Assembly (NCBI RefSeq): GCF_900108185.1
Contig: NZ_FNVA01000009.1
Coordinates: 186,001-250,000 of the forward strand
Direction: 5' to 3'
Origin: Bryocella elongata
GTDB lineage: Bacteria > Acidobacteriota > Terriglobia > Terriglobales > Acidobacteriaceae
Length of the DNA: 64,000 nucleotides
Below the pieces are notes generated by a model. It ran no database searches and was not told the DNA's origin. It saw nothing but the letters and a program-made list of their open reading frames with translations. A program made the position numbers and the translations under genes. Positions 9,599 through 17,992 of the stretch are shown here, in pieces (within the stretch, counting starts at the first letter, position 1; each line of letters starts with the position of its first letter).

Positions 9599-9887
9599 GC
9601 GGTGTTCGGTCCCGCGGCTTGGGCTGCAGCTTTCTCCCCTGTTACACTTCCGCCAACACCCCTTTGTCTGGCCGCTGTTCCGGGCCATCTATGAAACGCC
9701 GCGGCCCTCGTCTCCGCAGCACGCTCGCTCTCGATCCAACGCCATACAACGGCGGGTCGTGAGTCGCCGCATCTGTTCCGGGACTTGATGAGCGCTGCAT
9801 ACCCTGCAATGTCTCCGGGCGAAACCGGAACGCCTCTCCTTTTCTCTGCTGCGCCCTTTCAACCTGCAATCACCAAGGAGCGAATCG
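9599..9887. other. Intergenic region, no confident gene
   Basis: This 289-bp gap precedes the M20 peptidase gene. A 23-codon Arg-rich frame starts at 9690 without a convincing ribosome site and was not called. A strong AGGAG at 9876-9880 belongs to the downstream ATG. No clear terminator or repeat was seen. Confidence 0.5.
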
Positions 9888-11621
9888 ATGTCCCCGAACA
9901 ACTCACGCCGCCACAGAAGCTCTCCGGCACGACGCTGGGCTGCACTTGGCGCTGCCGCTGTACTGCTTGTCCCTTCTGCGATGGTCGCGCAGAGCAAAGC
10001 GATGTCCGCAGCGAAATCCACGACAGCCGCTGCCACGAAGCCTGACAGCAACGCAGCTCGCAAGCAGGCGTTGATTGCAGCGATCGACAAGCAGGCCAAG
10101 CAGGCGCAGGTGATGAACGACATGATCTTCAGCTTTGGCGAGCTGGGGTTCCAGGAGTTCGAGACGTCGAAGTATCTCGTCGACGTGCTGGAGAAGAACG
10201 GCTTCACGGTCGAGCGCGGGATCGACGGCATCCCCACGGCGTTCATGGCGACCTGGACCAACGGCACAGGTGGGCCAGTGATTGCGCTGGGATCGGACAT
10301 CGACTGCATCCCGCAGGCCTCGCAGAAGCCTGGTGTGGCGTATCACGATCCCATCGTGCCGGGGGCTCCGGGGCATGGCGAGGGCCATAACTCGGGCAAC
10401 GTGGTGAACATCCTCGCGGCGCTGGCCGTGAAGCAGATGATGATCGACCAGAAGATTCCGGGCACGCTGAAGATCTGGCCGGGCGTTGCTGAAGAGCTGC
10501 TGGGATCGAAGGCCTACTACGTGCGCGATGGCTACTTCAAGGGCGTCGATGCGGTGCTGTTCGCGCATGTGGGCGACAACCTCGGCACAGGCTGGGGTGG
10601 GCCTTCGTCGAACGGGCTGATCTCGGTGCTGTACAAGTTCCACGGCGAGAGCGCGCACTCGGCTGCAGCGCCATGGCGTGGGCGTTCGGCGCTCGATGCC
10701 GTCGAGCTGATGGATGTGGGCTGGAACTTCAAGCGCGAACACCTGCGCCTGCAGCAGCGTTCGCACAACGTGATCCCCGATGGCGCGGACCAGCCCAACG
10801 TGGTGCCGCAGCATGCGAGCGACTGGTACTACTTCCGCGAGGCTGACTACGAGCACATCAAGGGCCTGTGGGACACGGGCGACAAGATGGCGACCGGAGC
10901 GTCGATCATGACCGGCACCACGTGGGATAGCGAAGTGCTGGGCGCCGCATGGCCAGGCCACTTCAACAAGGCCATGGCGGAGGACTCTACCGAGAACGCG
11001 AAGCTCGTTGGGCTGCCGGTGTGGAGCGACGACGATCAGAAGCTCGCGAAGGCGATCCAGACGGAGCTGAAGCAGGAGCCGAAGGGCCTTGCGACCAAGC
11101 TCGATGAGCTGCGGCCTCCGCGGCCTGCAGAGCAGTTCACCGGCGGCGGATCGGATGACATCGGCGATGTGAGCTGGGTAGTGCCGACGATCGTGCTGCG
11201 GTATCCCTCGAACATTCCCGAGATGCCAGGCCACAACTGGGCCAACGCAATCTCGATGGCAACGCCCATCGCGCATAAGGGCATCATCGCGGGCGCCAAG
11301 GTGCAGGCGATGACGCTGCTGGACCTGCTGACCAAGCCTGACCTGATGGCCGCGGCGAAGGACTACTTCGTCAACGTGCAGACCAAGGACCAGAAGTACA
11401 TTCCGTTGCTGCGTCCGGGCGATAAGCCTGCGATCTGGCTCAACGAGAAGACGATGGCGACTTACCGCGAGCAGATGAAGAAGTTCTACTACGACCCGAG
11501 TAAGTACGGGACGTACCTGGAGCAGCTCGGCATCAAGTACCCGACGGTGCGCACGGCTTCCACTCCCAAAGGCCCAGCCGCAGCCAGCGACGACGAGGAT
11601 GACGACAGCTCGATCCAGTAG
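9888..11621 (+). CDS. M20 family metallopeptidase/amidohydrolase, AbgB-like, exported
   Basis: A 577-residue zinc-dependent amidohydrolase most like the aminobenzoyl-glutamate hydrolase subunit B group of M20. It begins with a signal peptide (RRWAALGAAAVLLVPSAMVAQ), unlike cytoplasmic AbgB, so it probably acts in the periplasm. Metal-site motifs visible are GSDIDCIPQ, GHGEGHNSGN, a dimerisation segment with GESAHSAAAPWRGRSALDAV, and a late GHNWANA. The C-terminus is acidic (DDEDDDSS). AGGAG stands 7 nt before the ATG. The M19 dipeptidase downstream is on the same strand, suggesting joint peptide scavenging. The exact substrate cannot be told. Confidence 0.85.
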   Translation: MSPNNSRRHRSSPARRWAALGAAAVLLVPSAMVAQSKAMSAAKSTTAAATKPDSNAARKQALIAAIDKQAKQAQVMNDMIFSFGELGFQEFETSKYLVDVLEKNGFTVERGIDGIPTAFMATWTNGTGGPVIALGSDIDCIPQASQKPGVAYHDPIVPGAPGHGEGHNSGNVVNILAALAVKQMMIDQKIPGTLKIWPGVAEELLGSKAYYVRDGYFKGVDAVLFAHVGDNLGTGWGGPSSNGLISVLYKFHGESAHSAAAPWRGRSALDAVELMDVGWNFKREHLRLQQRSHNVIPDGADQPNVVPQHASDWYYFREADYEHIKGLWDTGDKMATGASIMTGTTWDSEVLGAAWPGHFNKAMAEDSTENAKLVGLPVWSDDDQKLAKAIQTELKQEPKGLATKLDELRPPRPAEQFTGGGSDDIGDVSWVVPTIVLRYPSNIPEMPGHNWANAISMATPIAHKGIIAGAKVQAMTLLDLLTKPDLMAAAKDYFVNVQTKDQKYIPLLRPGDKPAIWLNEKTMATYREQMKKFYYDPSKYGTYLEQLGIKYPTVRTASTPKGPAAASDDEDDDSSIQ

Positions 11622-11638
11622 GCAACAGCGGTAAAACG

Positions 11639-11680
11639 CGGCCGGCCAATGCTTTCTTGCGTGGCCGGCCGTTGCCTTTG
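11639..11680 (+). terminator. Candidate terminator after the M20 gene
   Basis: A 10-bp GC stem (CGGCCGGCCA with TGGCCGGCCG, 13-nt loop) lies just downstream of the M20 stop. Only a weak T-rich tail (TTTGCTTT) follows, so some readthrough into the dipeptidase gene is likely. Confidence 0.45.
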
Positions 11681-11781
11681 CTTTGGGCCGGTACTCCACG
11701 CAGATGCTACAAAAGAAGAGTCCGCACCTCAACAGAAGCCATACCCAGCCAGAAGCCACATCCGCCCTGAAAGGTTTGCCT

Positions 11782-13056
11782 GTGTCCCCGTCCGCACGTT
11801 CTGTTCTCTCCGCCATTGCAGTTACGCTCACGATTGCATCGCCACTGATGGCGCAGACGCCGCGCACCAAGCCTGTTACGCAGGCCGAGGTCGACAAGAT
11901 CACGCGCGAAGCGATCCTGATCGACACGCACGATGATGTGACCTCGCAGACCGTGGAGGGCTATGACATCGCCACGCCCAACAAGCGCGGGCAGACGGAT
12001 CTTCCGCGCATGAAGGGCTTCCTGGGTGCGGAGTTCTTCGCGGTGTTCGTTGATGCGAGCTATGACAAGGATCATCATTCGGCGAACCGCACACTGGAGA
12101 TGATCGACACGGTGCGGACCGATGTGGTCCTGAAGCATCCGAATGACTTTGTCTTCTCGACGACCGCAGCGGACATCGAGCGAGCGCACAAGGAGAAGAA
12201 GATCGCCGCGCTGATGGGCATCGAAGGCGGCCATGCGATTGAGGATTCGCTGCGCCTGCTGCGCGACTACTACGCGCTGGGTATTCGCTACATGACGCTG
12301 ACGCACTTCAACACCAACAACTGGGCGGACGCGCAGGGCGACATCACGAATGAGAGCGTAAAGCATCATGGCGGACTGACGCCTTTCGGTGTGGATGTGG
12401 TCCACGAGATGAATCGCCTGGGCATGATGGTGGACATCTCGCACACCGCCGACGACACATTCTATGCAGCGATCAAAGCTTCGAGCGCACCCATCATCGC
12501 TTCGCACTCGTCGTGCCGCGCGATCTCGTCGAACACGCGCAATATGACGGATGACATGATCGTTGCGCTGGCGAAGAATGGCGGCACGATGCAGATCAAC
12601 TTCGATTGCGGCTACCTGTCGCAGCGTTACGATGACGAATCCAAGCCGCTGCAGACCGCGATGCGCGCGCAGTATGGCGAGATCATGAAGATCCAGGACC
12701 CCGCCGCGAAGGAGGCAGCGATCGAGAAGATGCGCGCCGAGTTCGCCAGCAAAGTTCCGCCACCGACGCTGCAGGATGTCGTCGCGCAGATCGACCATGC
12801 GGTGAAGATCGGTGGCATCGACCATGTGGGCATCGGCACCGACTTCGATGGCGTAGCGTGCGTGCCATCGGACCTCGACTCCTACAACAAGTTCCCTGCG
12901 CTGACCCGCGCGTTGCTGGAGAAGGGATACAGCGCCGAGGACATCAAGAAGATCTACGGCGGCAACCTGCTGCGCGTGATGCGGGCGGTGGAGAAGCGGG
13001 CGGAGGAGCTGAAGAACGAGGCGCCGATCGAGACAACGATCGCTACTGCAAAGTAA
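11782..13056 (+). CDS. M19 family membrane dipeptidase-like protein, exported
   Basis: Zinc dipeptidase of the renal-dipeptidase family. Metal-site motifs in order: IDTHDD (the H-x-D pair), GIEGGHAI with the bridging Glu, ISHTADD and ASHSSCRAI supplying histidines, and HVGIGTDFDG with a conserved Asp. I chose the GTG at 11782 because AAAGG lies 7 nt upstream and the protein then opens with a signal peptide (SARSVLSAIAVTLTIASPLMAQ). Longer frames from 11683 or 11704 add unlikely residues. About 424 residues. The neighbouring exported M20 peptidase fits a role in extracytoplasmic peptide breakdown. Confidence 0.88.
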   Translation: MSPSARSVLSAIAVTLTIASPLMAQTPRTKPVTQAEVDKITREAILIDTHDDVTSQTVEGYDIATPNKRGQTDLPRMKGFLGAEFFAVFVDASYDKDHHSANRTLEMIDTVRTDVVLKHPNDFVFSTTAADIERAHKEKKIAALMGIEGGHAIEDSLRLLRDYYALGIRYMTLTHFNTNNWADAQGDITNESVKHHGGLTPFGVDVVHEMNRLGMMVDISHTADDTFYAAIKASSAPIIASHSSCRAISSNTRNMTDDMIVALAKNGGTMQINFDCGYLSQRYDDESKPLQTAMRAQYGEIMKIQDPAAKEAAIEKMRAEFASKVPPPTLQDVVAQIDHAVKIGGIDHVGIGTDFDGVACVPSDLDSYNKFPALTRALLEKGYSAEDIKKIYGGNLLRVMRAVEKRAEELKNEAPIETTIATAK

Positions 13057-13075
13057 ATTCGCGGCTGTCAGGCGA

Positions 13076-13106
13076 GGCCCGCTCCTGGAGCGGGCCTTTT
13101 CTGTTT
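13076..13106 (+). terminator. Rho-independent terminator
   Basis: An 8-bp stem, GGCCCGCT with AGCGGGCC and a 5-nt loop, is followed by TTTTCTGTTT. It ends the M19 dipeptidase transcript. Confidence 0.85.
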
Positions 13107-13153
13107 GCGCTATCAGAAATCGCTTGCCTTCGTCTCATGGGAGGCTCGTATAC

Positions 13154-15424
13154 TTGGCGGCTGTGAAGACTGCTGCCCTCTCGCTCGCGCTCTGCTCTCT
13201 CCTCGCACCGGCGATTTCCGCCCAGCGTGGCGATGCCGTCTCTTACGTGAACCCACTGGTTGGTACGCAGCGAAGCGCGATTGGCTACGGAGGCACGATG
13301 CCGTTCGTTGCGCCTCCGTTCGCGATGACGGACTGGACGCCGCAGACGCGGCAGAACAAGATCAGCGTGACGAGTTACAACTATGACGATCCGCAGATCA
13401 CGGGATTCATGGGCACGCATCAGCCTGCGATCTGGATGGGGGACTACGGCTACGTCACGCTGATGCCGCAGACTGGCCCCTTGCGCGTGTTGCCGCAGGA
13501 GCGCGGGCTTGCGTACGACCATCGCGAAGAAGAGGCGAGCCCGGACCGCTACAGTGTGTGGCTGCGCACACCTGATGGCCAGCGCATTCACGCCGAGATG
13601 ACGGCAACCGATCGCTGCGCTCTCTTGCGCTTCACCTTCCCCAAAGGCGTAGCTGGGCGTGTGCTCGTGGAGACGGCGCGGGCAGGCATCGAGGGGCATG
13701 TTGCCATCGATGGCACAACGCATGACATCGTCGGCGACAATCCCGACCGCATGGACAAACACCTTGGGCCGCTGGCCCTGCCGAACTTTCGTGGTTACTC
13801 CGTTGTGGAGTTTGAGCAGGCGCCAACGAACGAGAGGACTTTCGACGGCGAAGACAAGACGTTGCCGCACGGTGCGTATGCGGAGTTCGCTGCCGGCGAG
13901 ACGGTACTTGTGCGCGTGGGCACATCCTTCCTGAGCGCAGAACAGGCGCGTGACAATCTTCGACGGGAGCTTCCCGACTGGGACTTTGAACGTGCGCGGG
14001 CGAAGCTGCATGCGACGTGGGAGGAGAAGCTTGGGCGGTTGAAGATCGATGGTGCGACGGATGCGGAAAAGACGCGGCTCTATACGGCGCTCTATCACTC
14101 GCTGCTGTATCCGCGCGAGTTCTCCGAATATGGCCGCTACTACAGCGCCTATGACGACGCTGTGCACAATGGAGCGAGCTACACCTCGTTCTCTATCTGG
14201 GATACGTTTCGTGCCGAGAACAGCCTGCTGACGCTGGTGGCTCCAGAGCGCGTGGATGGCATGATCACCGCGCTGCTGCAGGACTTTCGCGAAGGCGGAT
14301 GGATGCCGAAGTGGCCGAACCCGAGTTACACGAACATCATGATTGCGACGCATGCGGACTCGCTGGTTGCCGAGGCCGTACGCAAGGGCTTCCATGGCTT
14401 CGATCGCGAGACGGCCTGGGCTGCGGTGTACAAGGATGCGATGACGCCGCCGGACGGCGACCTCACGAGGCGATGGTCCGACCGCGAACCGCACACACCC
14501 TACGAAGCCCGGGCAGGCCTGACGCTATACAAGCAGCTCGGATACATCCCGGTGGACAAGACCGATGAGGCCGCGTCTTCGACACTGGAGGACAGCTACG
14601 ACGACTGGTGCGTAGCGCAGATTGCGAAGGCTTTTGGCCGCACGAAGGACTACGGGTTCTTCCTGAGCCGCTCGCTGAACGATCGCAACCTCTACAACCC
14701 GAAGTATGGGCTGATGGACGGACGCAGGTCCGATGGCAGCTGGGCGCCGATTGGCGGCGAGCGCGATAACCCGGGCAACCGGTCGGAGTCGGGATGGACC
14801 GAGGGCAGCTCGTGGGTGTACACGTGGGCTCCGTTCCATGATCAGGCTGGGATACTCGACCTGATGGGCGGTGCGGACAACTACGCCGCGAAGCTCGACC
14901 AGCACTTCGCCGGCGGTCACAACGTGCACTCCAACGAGCCCAGCCATCACTACCCATACCTCTATGACTTCGCGGGCCAACCGTGGAAGACGCAGGCCAA
15001 GGTGCGCGAGATCGCGGCGAAGGAGTATGGCTTCGGCCCGGGTGGCCTGGATGGCGATGACGACTGCGGACAGATGTCCGCGTGGTTGCTGTTCACGGCC
15101 TTCGGCTTCTATTCCGTGAACCCGGCGAGCGGCGAATATATGATCGGAAGCCCGATGTACGGCCGCATGTCGCTGAAGCTGGCTAACGGGAAGACATTCA
15201 GCGTGGATGCGGAGAACAACTCCGCTGAGAACATGTATATCCAGAGCGCGACGATCAACGGCAGGCCGCTGAACATCCCGGTGATTACATGGGAGCAGAT
15301 CCAGGCGGGATCGCATCTACGATTTGTGATGGGCGCGAAGCCCTCGCAGTGGGCCGCGCAGTGGAGGCCTACGCCGATTGCCGCGAAGCCGCTGATTGCG
15401 GTGCGTTCGTCCACACCGCAATGA
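13154..15424 (+). CDS. Second GH92 family alpha-mannosidase-like protein, secreted
   Basis: GH92 enzyme with the same ordered hallmarks as the first copy: GTHQPAIWMGDYGYVTLMPQ, SIWDTFRAENSLLTL, NEPSHHYPYLYDFAG and GDDDCGQMSAWLLFTAFGFY. The two are clearly diverged paralogs. The start is uncertain. TTG at 13154 sits 9 nt after GGGAGG and opens a signal peptide (LAAVKTAALSLALCSLLAP); GTG at 13166 or TTG at 13124 are alternatives. About 756 residues. It is separated from the dipeptidase by a strong terminator, so it should have its own promoter, and it converges on the acetamidase-like gene with a 9-bp gap. Confidence 0.88.
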   Translation: MAAVKTAALSLALCSLLAPAISAQRGDAVSYVNPLVGTQRSAIGYGGTMPFVAPPFAMTDWTPQTRQNKISVTSYNYDDPQITGFMGTHQPAIWMGDYGYVTLMPQTGPLRVLPQERGLAYDHREEEASPDRYSVWLRTPDGQRIHAEMTATDRCALLRFTFPKGVAGRVLVETARAGIEGHVAIDGTTHDIVGDNPDRMDKHLGPLALPNFRGYSVVEFEQAPTNERTFDGEDKTLPHGAYAEFAAGETVLVRVGTSFLSAEQARDNLRRELPDWDFERARAKLHATWEEKLGRLKIDGATDAEKTRLYTALYHSLLYPREFSEYGRYYSAYDDAVHNGASYTSFSIWDTFRAENSLLTLVAPERVDGMITALLQDFREGGWMPKWPNPSYTNIMIATHADSLVAEAVRKGFHGFDRETAWAAVYKDAMTPPDGDLTRRWSDREPHTPYEARAGLTLYKQLGYIPVDKTDEAASSTLEDSYDDWCVAQIAKAFGRTKDYGFFLSRSLNDRNLYNPKYGLMDGRRSDGSWAPIGGERDNPGNRSESGWTEGSSWVYTWAPFHDQAGILDLMGGADNYAAKLDQHFAGGHNVHSNEPSHHYPYLYDFAGQPWKTQAKVREIAAKEYGFGPGGLDGDDDCGQMSAWLLFTAFGFYSVNPASGEYMIGSPMYGRMSLKLANGKTFSVDAENNSAENMYIQSATINGRPLNIPVITWEQIQAGSHLRFVMGAKPSQWAAQWRPTPIAAKPLIAVRSSTPQ

Positions 15425-15433
15425 GCGACTGGC

Positions 15434-16459
15434 CTACTTAAAGAGACTCTTCGCGCAGGTGACGTGAACTCCATCGTTGGTGTCCACGAGCTGCGTGATG
15501 CTGAGATTGCAGGCCACGCTGATCAACATGTAGGAGTCGGCTTCGGTCATGTGCTTGTTCTCGACGAGGAACTTGATCATGTTGCGAGTCGCCATCTCGG
15601 CGGCTGTCTTCAGGTCAGGCGAGAAGCCCATGGCGATATAAGACGTTGGCGTCTCTGCACGCGGCCAGCGCAAGTGCATGTCCTTGTGCACGATGAAGCG
15701 GAAGGTGCCGGTGAGGTTCGTCTCGAGCGCGGTGATGTCGACCTCGCCATCGCCCTGGCCTGCGTGCCCGTCGCCTGCTTCGAAGAGTGCGCCCTTCGAG
15801 AGCACGGGATAGTAGATGGTGGTGCCCGCGACGAGATCCTTGTTGTCCATGTTGCCGCCGTGCATCCACGGAGGAGCGCTGCTGATGCGCATGCGACCGG
15901 GCGCGACTCCCATGCTGCCAAAGAAGGGATGCAGCGGGATATCGATATTGGGCGCGAAGTGGCCAATCATCTTCTCGCGATCGAGGGGGATGATCTTGTC
16001 TCCGGAGTAGGGGAAGTCGTCCTGCAGAAAGCCGGCGCCGGGGCGAAAGTGGTTGCAGGCCCACGGTGTATCGATGTTGATCTTGACGACCTGCACCTCG
16101 AGCACATCGCCAATCTCCGCGCCTTCAATCGCGACAGGGCCGGTGAGGATGTGGCCTCCGGGGCCCTTGTCCTTGACCTCATCGTAGATCGGCTTCACGT
16201 AGGCGGGGATCTGATCTTCCGGCACGCCATCTCGCTTCAGAGCATCGACGTTGCCGCAGGTGGAGAGCGTCTGCATGATGACGGTGTCGCCAGAGTGAAC
16301 TGTGAGAGCAGGCTTGGCCGAGCCGGAGTAGTAGCCCCAGGCGACGGTCGATGGCGTGGCGAGCAGGGTCTGCGGCGCGGACTGCGCGGTGGATGTCGAG
16401 ACGACAAACAGTGGAAGGCCCAGTACAGCGGCGATGGCTGCAAGGCGATGCATTCTCAC
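15434..16459 (-). CDS. Acetamidase/formamidase family protein, exported
   Basis: A 341-residue member of the FmdA/AmdA amide hydrolase family, recognised by HSGDTVIMQTLSTCGNVDAL near the N-terminus, HILTGPVAIEGAEIGDVLEV, a GDGHAGQGDGEV segment and the C-terminal ACNLSITQLVDTNDGVH. Family members release ammonia from formamide or acetamide. This one has a signal peptide (LAAIAAVLGLPLFVVSTSTAQ), which suggests action outside the cytoplasm. It lies downstream of queE on the same strand with about 78 bp between them. The amide substrate is unknown. Confidence 0.85.
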   Translation of the reverse strand: MRMHRLAAIAAVLGLPLFVVSTSTAQSAPQTLLATPSTVAWGYYSGSAKPALTVHSGDTVIMQTLSTCGNVDALKRDGVPEDQIPAYVKPIYDEVKDKGPGGHILTGPVAIEGAEIGDVLEVQVVKINIDTPWACNHFRPGAGFLQDDFPYSGDKIIPLDREKMIGHFAPNIDIPLHPFFGSMGVAPGRMRISSAPPWMHGGNMDNKDLVAGTTIYYPVLSKGALFEAGDGHAGQGDGEVDITALETNLTGTFRFIVHKDMHLRWPRAETPTSYIAMGFSPDLKTAAEMATRNMIKFLVENKHMTEADSYMLISVACNLSITQLVDTNDGVHVTCAKSLFK

Positions 16460-16537
16460 ACGGAGCTCCGGGGAAGCTGAGATATCAGTTGCGGTGAGTT
16501 CATCCTACCGCAGCATCTCGCAGTTGCCTCGGGATAG

Positions 16538-17185
16538 TTAGCGAATGCCGATGATCTTATGCGTCTGCAGGCTCAGCCGCCAGGCAGGATGAGCTCGGCA
16601 GTAGTCTATGGTCGCGGCGAGGGAAGCTGCGGCGTCTGGACCATCCTTGGGCTGGAGGTAGAAGTTCTCGAAGTCGAGCTTGAGGAAGTCATCAGGATCA
16701 ACCTCTTGTGGGTACACGAGCTTGAGCTCCTGACCGCGCTCGACGATGAACTTCGACCCGATCTTGGGGCTGACGCAGACCCAGTCGATGCCGTCGGGCA
16801 CGGCGACGGTGCCGTTGGTCTCGACGGCGATGACGAAGCCTTCTTCGTGAAGCGCGGCGATGAGGGCGGCATCGAGTTGCAGCAGCGGCTCGCCGCCGGT
16901 GCAGACGACGAAGCGCTGAGACTTTCCGCGTTGGCTCTCTGTACTTGCGGGCCACCTGGCTGCGACGGCCTGCGCGAGCTCGCGTGCTGTGGCGAACTTG
17001 CCGCCGCCATCGCCATCGGTGCCGATGAAGTCGGTATCGCAGAACTTACAGATTGCGGAGGCGCGGTCCTCTTCGCGACCGGTCCACAGGTTGCAGCCAG
17101 CGAAGCGGCAGAAGACGGAGGGACGACCAGCGTTCGCGCCTTCGCCCTGCAGCGTGTAGAAGATCTCTTTGACGGAGTAGGCCAT
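16538..17185 (-). CDS. queE: 7-carboxy-7-deazaguanine synthase
   Basis: Radical-SAM enzyme converting 6-carboxy-tetrahydropterin to 7-carboxy-7-deazaguanine in queuosine (preQ0) synthesis. The N-terminus has EIFYTLQGEGANAGRP. The cluster motif is the expanded CX14CX2C form (C30 region, then CKFCD), known from some QueE proteins instead of the usual CX3CX2C. TGGEPLLQ, the radical-SAM GGE motif, is also present. 215 residues, normal for the family. It starts 2 nt after the queC stop, so the two are translationally linked. Confidence 0.93.
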   Translation of the reverse strand: MAYSVKEIFYTLQGEGANAGRPSVFCRFAGCNLWTGREEDRASAICKFCDTDFIGTDGDGGGKFATARELAQAVAARWPASTESQRGKSQRFVVCTGGEPLLQLDAALIAALHEEGFVIAVETNGTVAVPDGIDWVCVSPKIGSKFIVERGQELKLVYPQEVDPDDFLKLDFENFYLQPKDGPDAAASLAATIDYCRAHPAWRLSLQTHKIIGIR

Positions 17186-17187
17186 GG

Positions 17188-17895
17188 CTATTCCGTAAGC
17201 CCGCGGTAGAGCGTGGGGTCGGCGATGCCGCCCTCTTCGAAGCCGCGCCGGCGCAGGAGGCAGGCATCGCAGGAACCGCAGGCCGCGCCATCATCGGAGG
17301 CGTCGTAGCAGGTCGTGGTGATGCTGTAGTCCACGCCGAGCGCGATGCCCGCCTGCACGATCTGCGCCTTGGTCATCGAGATGAGGGGCGTGTGGATGGT
17401 GATGCGCTGGCCGTCGGTGCCGATCTTTGTAGCGAGGTTCGCCATGGTCTCGAAGGCGTGGATGAACTCAGGGCGGCAGTCGGGATAGCCGGAGTAGTCG
17501 AGCGCATTGACTCCGATGAAGATGTCGGTGGCTCCGAGGCTTTCTGCCCATGCGAGTGCGAGGGACAGGAAGACCGTGTTGCGCGCGGGCACGTAGGTGA
17601 CGGGCACACCTTCGCCAATCTCTTCCAGCGAACGATCCTTGGGCACGTCGCCTTTGCCGGTGAGCGCCGAGTGAGCAAGCGCCGCGAGGTCGAGCTTGAT
17701 GATCGCGTGCTGCGCCACGTTCTGGCTCTTTGCGACACGCGCCGCGGCATGAAGCTCGGCCTTGTGGACCTGGCCGTAGTCAAAGCTTAGAGCGTAGACC
17801 GCATAGCCCTGGGCGTGCGCCATCGCCACGACGGTGGTGGAATCAAGACCGCCGCTGAGCAGCACGATCGCCTTTTTGCCGGTTCCTTCAGACAT
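17188..17895 (-). CDS. queC: 7-cyano-7-deazaguanine synthase
   Basis: ATP-dependent ligase producing preQ0 from the QueE product and ammonia. The PP-loop SGGLDSTT is at residues 15-22 and [11 protein letters not shown] follows. A zinc site near the C-terminus has spacing C-x9-C-x2-C-x2-C, one residue longer in the first interval than in E. coli QueC. 235 residues, full length. queD and folE homologs are not in this window, so the pathway is completed elsewhere. An upstream bidirectional hairpin insulates it from the nitrate porin gene. Confidence 0.93.
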   Translation of the reverse strand: MSEGTGKKAIVLLSGGLDSTTVVAMAHAQGYAVYALSFDYGQVHKAELHAAARVAKSQNVAQHAIIKLDLAALAHSALTGKGDVPKDRSLEEIGEGVPVTYVPARNTVFLSLALAWAESLGATDIFIGVNALDYSGYPDCRPEFIHAFETMANLATKIGTDGQRITIHTPLISMTKAQIVQAGIALGVDYSITTTCYDASDDGAACGSCDACLLRRRGFEEGGIADPTLYRGLTE

Positions 17896-17928
17896 CTCCT
17901 TAAGTCTAGCTGATTGGCCGCCACAAAC

Positions 17929-17969
17929 GACGAATCCCCGCCCGGCATGATGCCTGGCGGGGATTCGTC
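17929..17969. terminator. Perfect 14-bp hairpin between nitrate porin gene and queC
   Basis: Arms GACGAATCCCCGCC (17929-17942) and its exact complement (17956-17969) enclose a 13-nt loop that itself contains GGC/GCC. On the minus strand it ends the porin transcript, followed by GTTTGT. The T-tract is weak, so function rests on stem strength and position. Confidence 0.75.
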
Positions 17970-17992
17970 ATGTAGCACCTGCGGGATTAGGA

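Noticed and set aside
9690-9761. 23-codon Arg-rich frame before the M20 gene
   Set aside because: No ribosome site and no hydrophobic or leader-peptide character.
9903-11927. 674-residue minus-strand open frame
   Set aside because: Antisense to the M20 peptidase, which has motifs, a signal peptide and a ribosome site; His/Arg-rich product.
13043-14494. 483-residue minus-strand open frame
   Set aside because: Antisense to the second GH92 gene and runs through a terminator.
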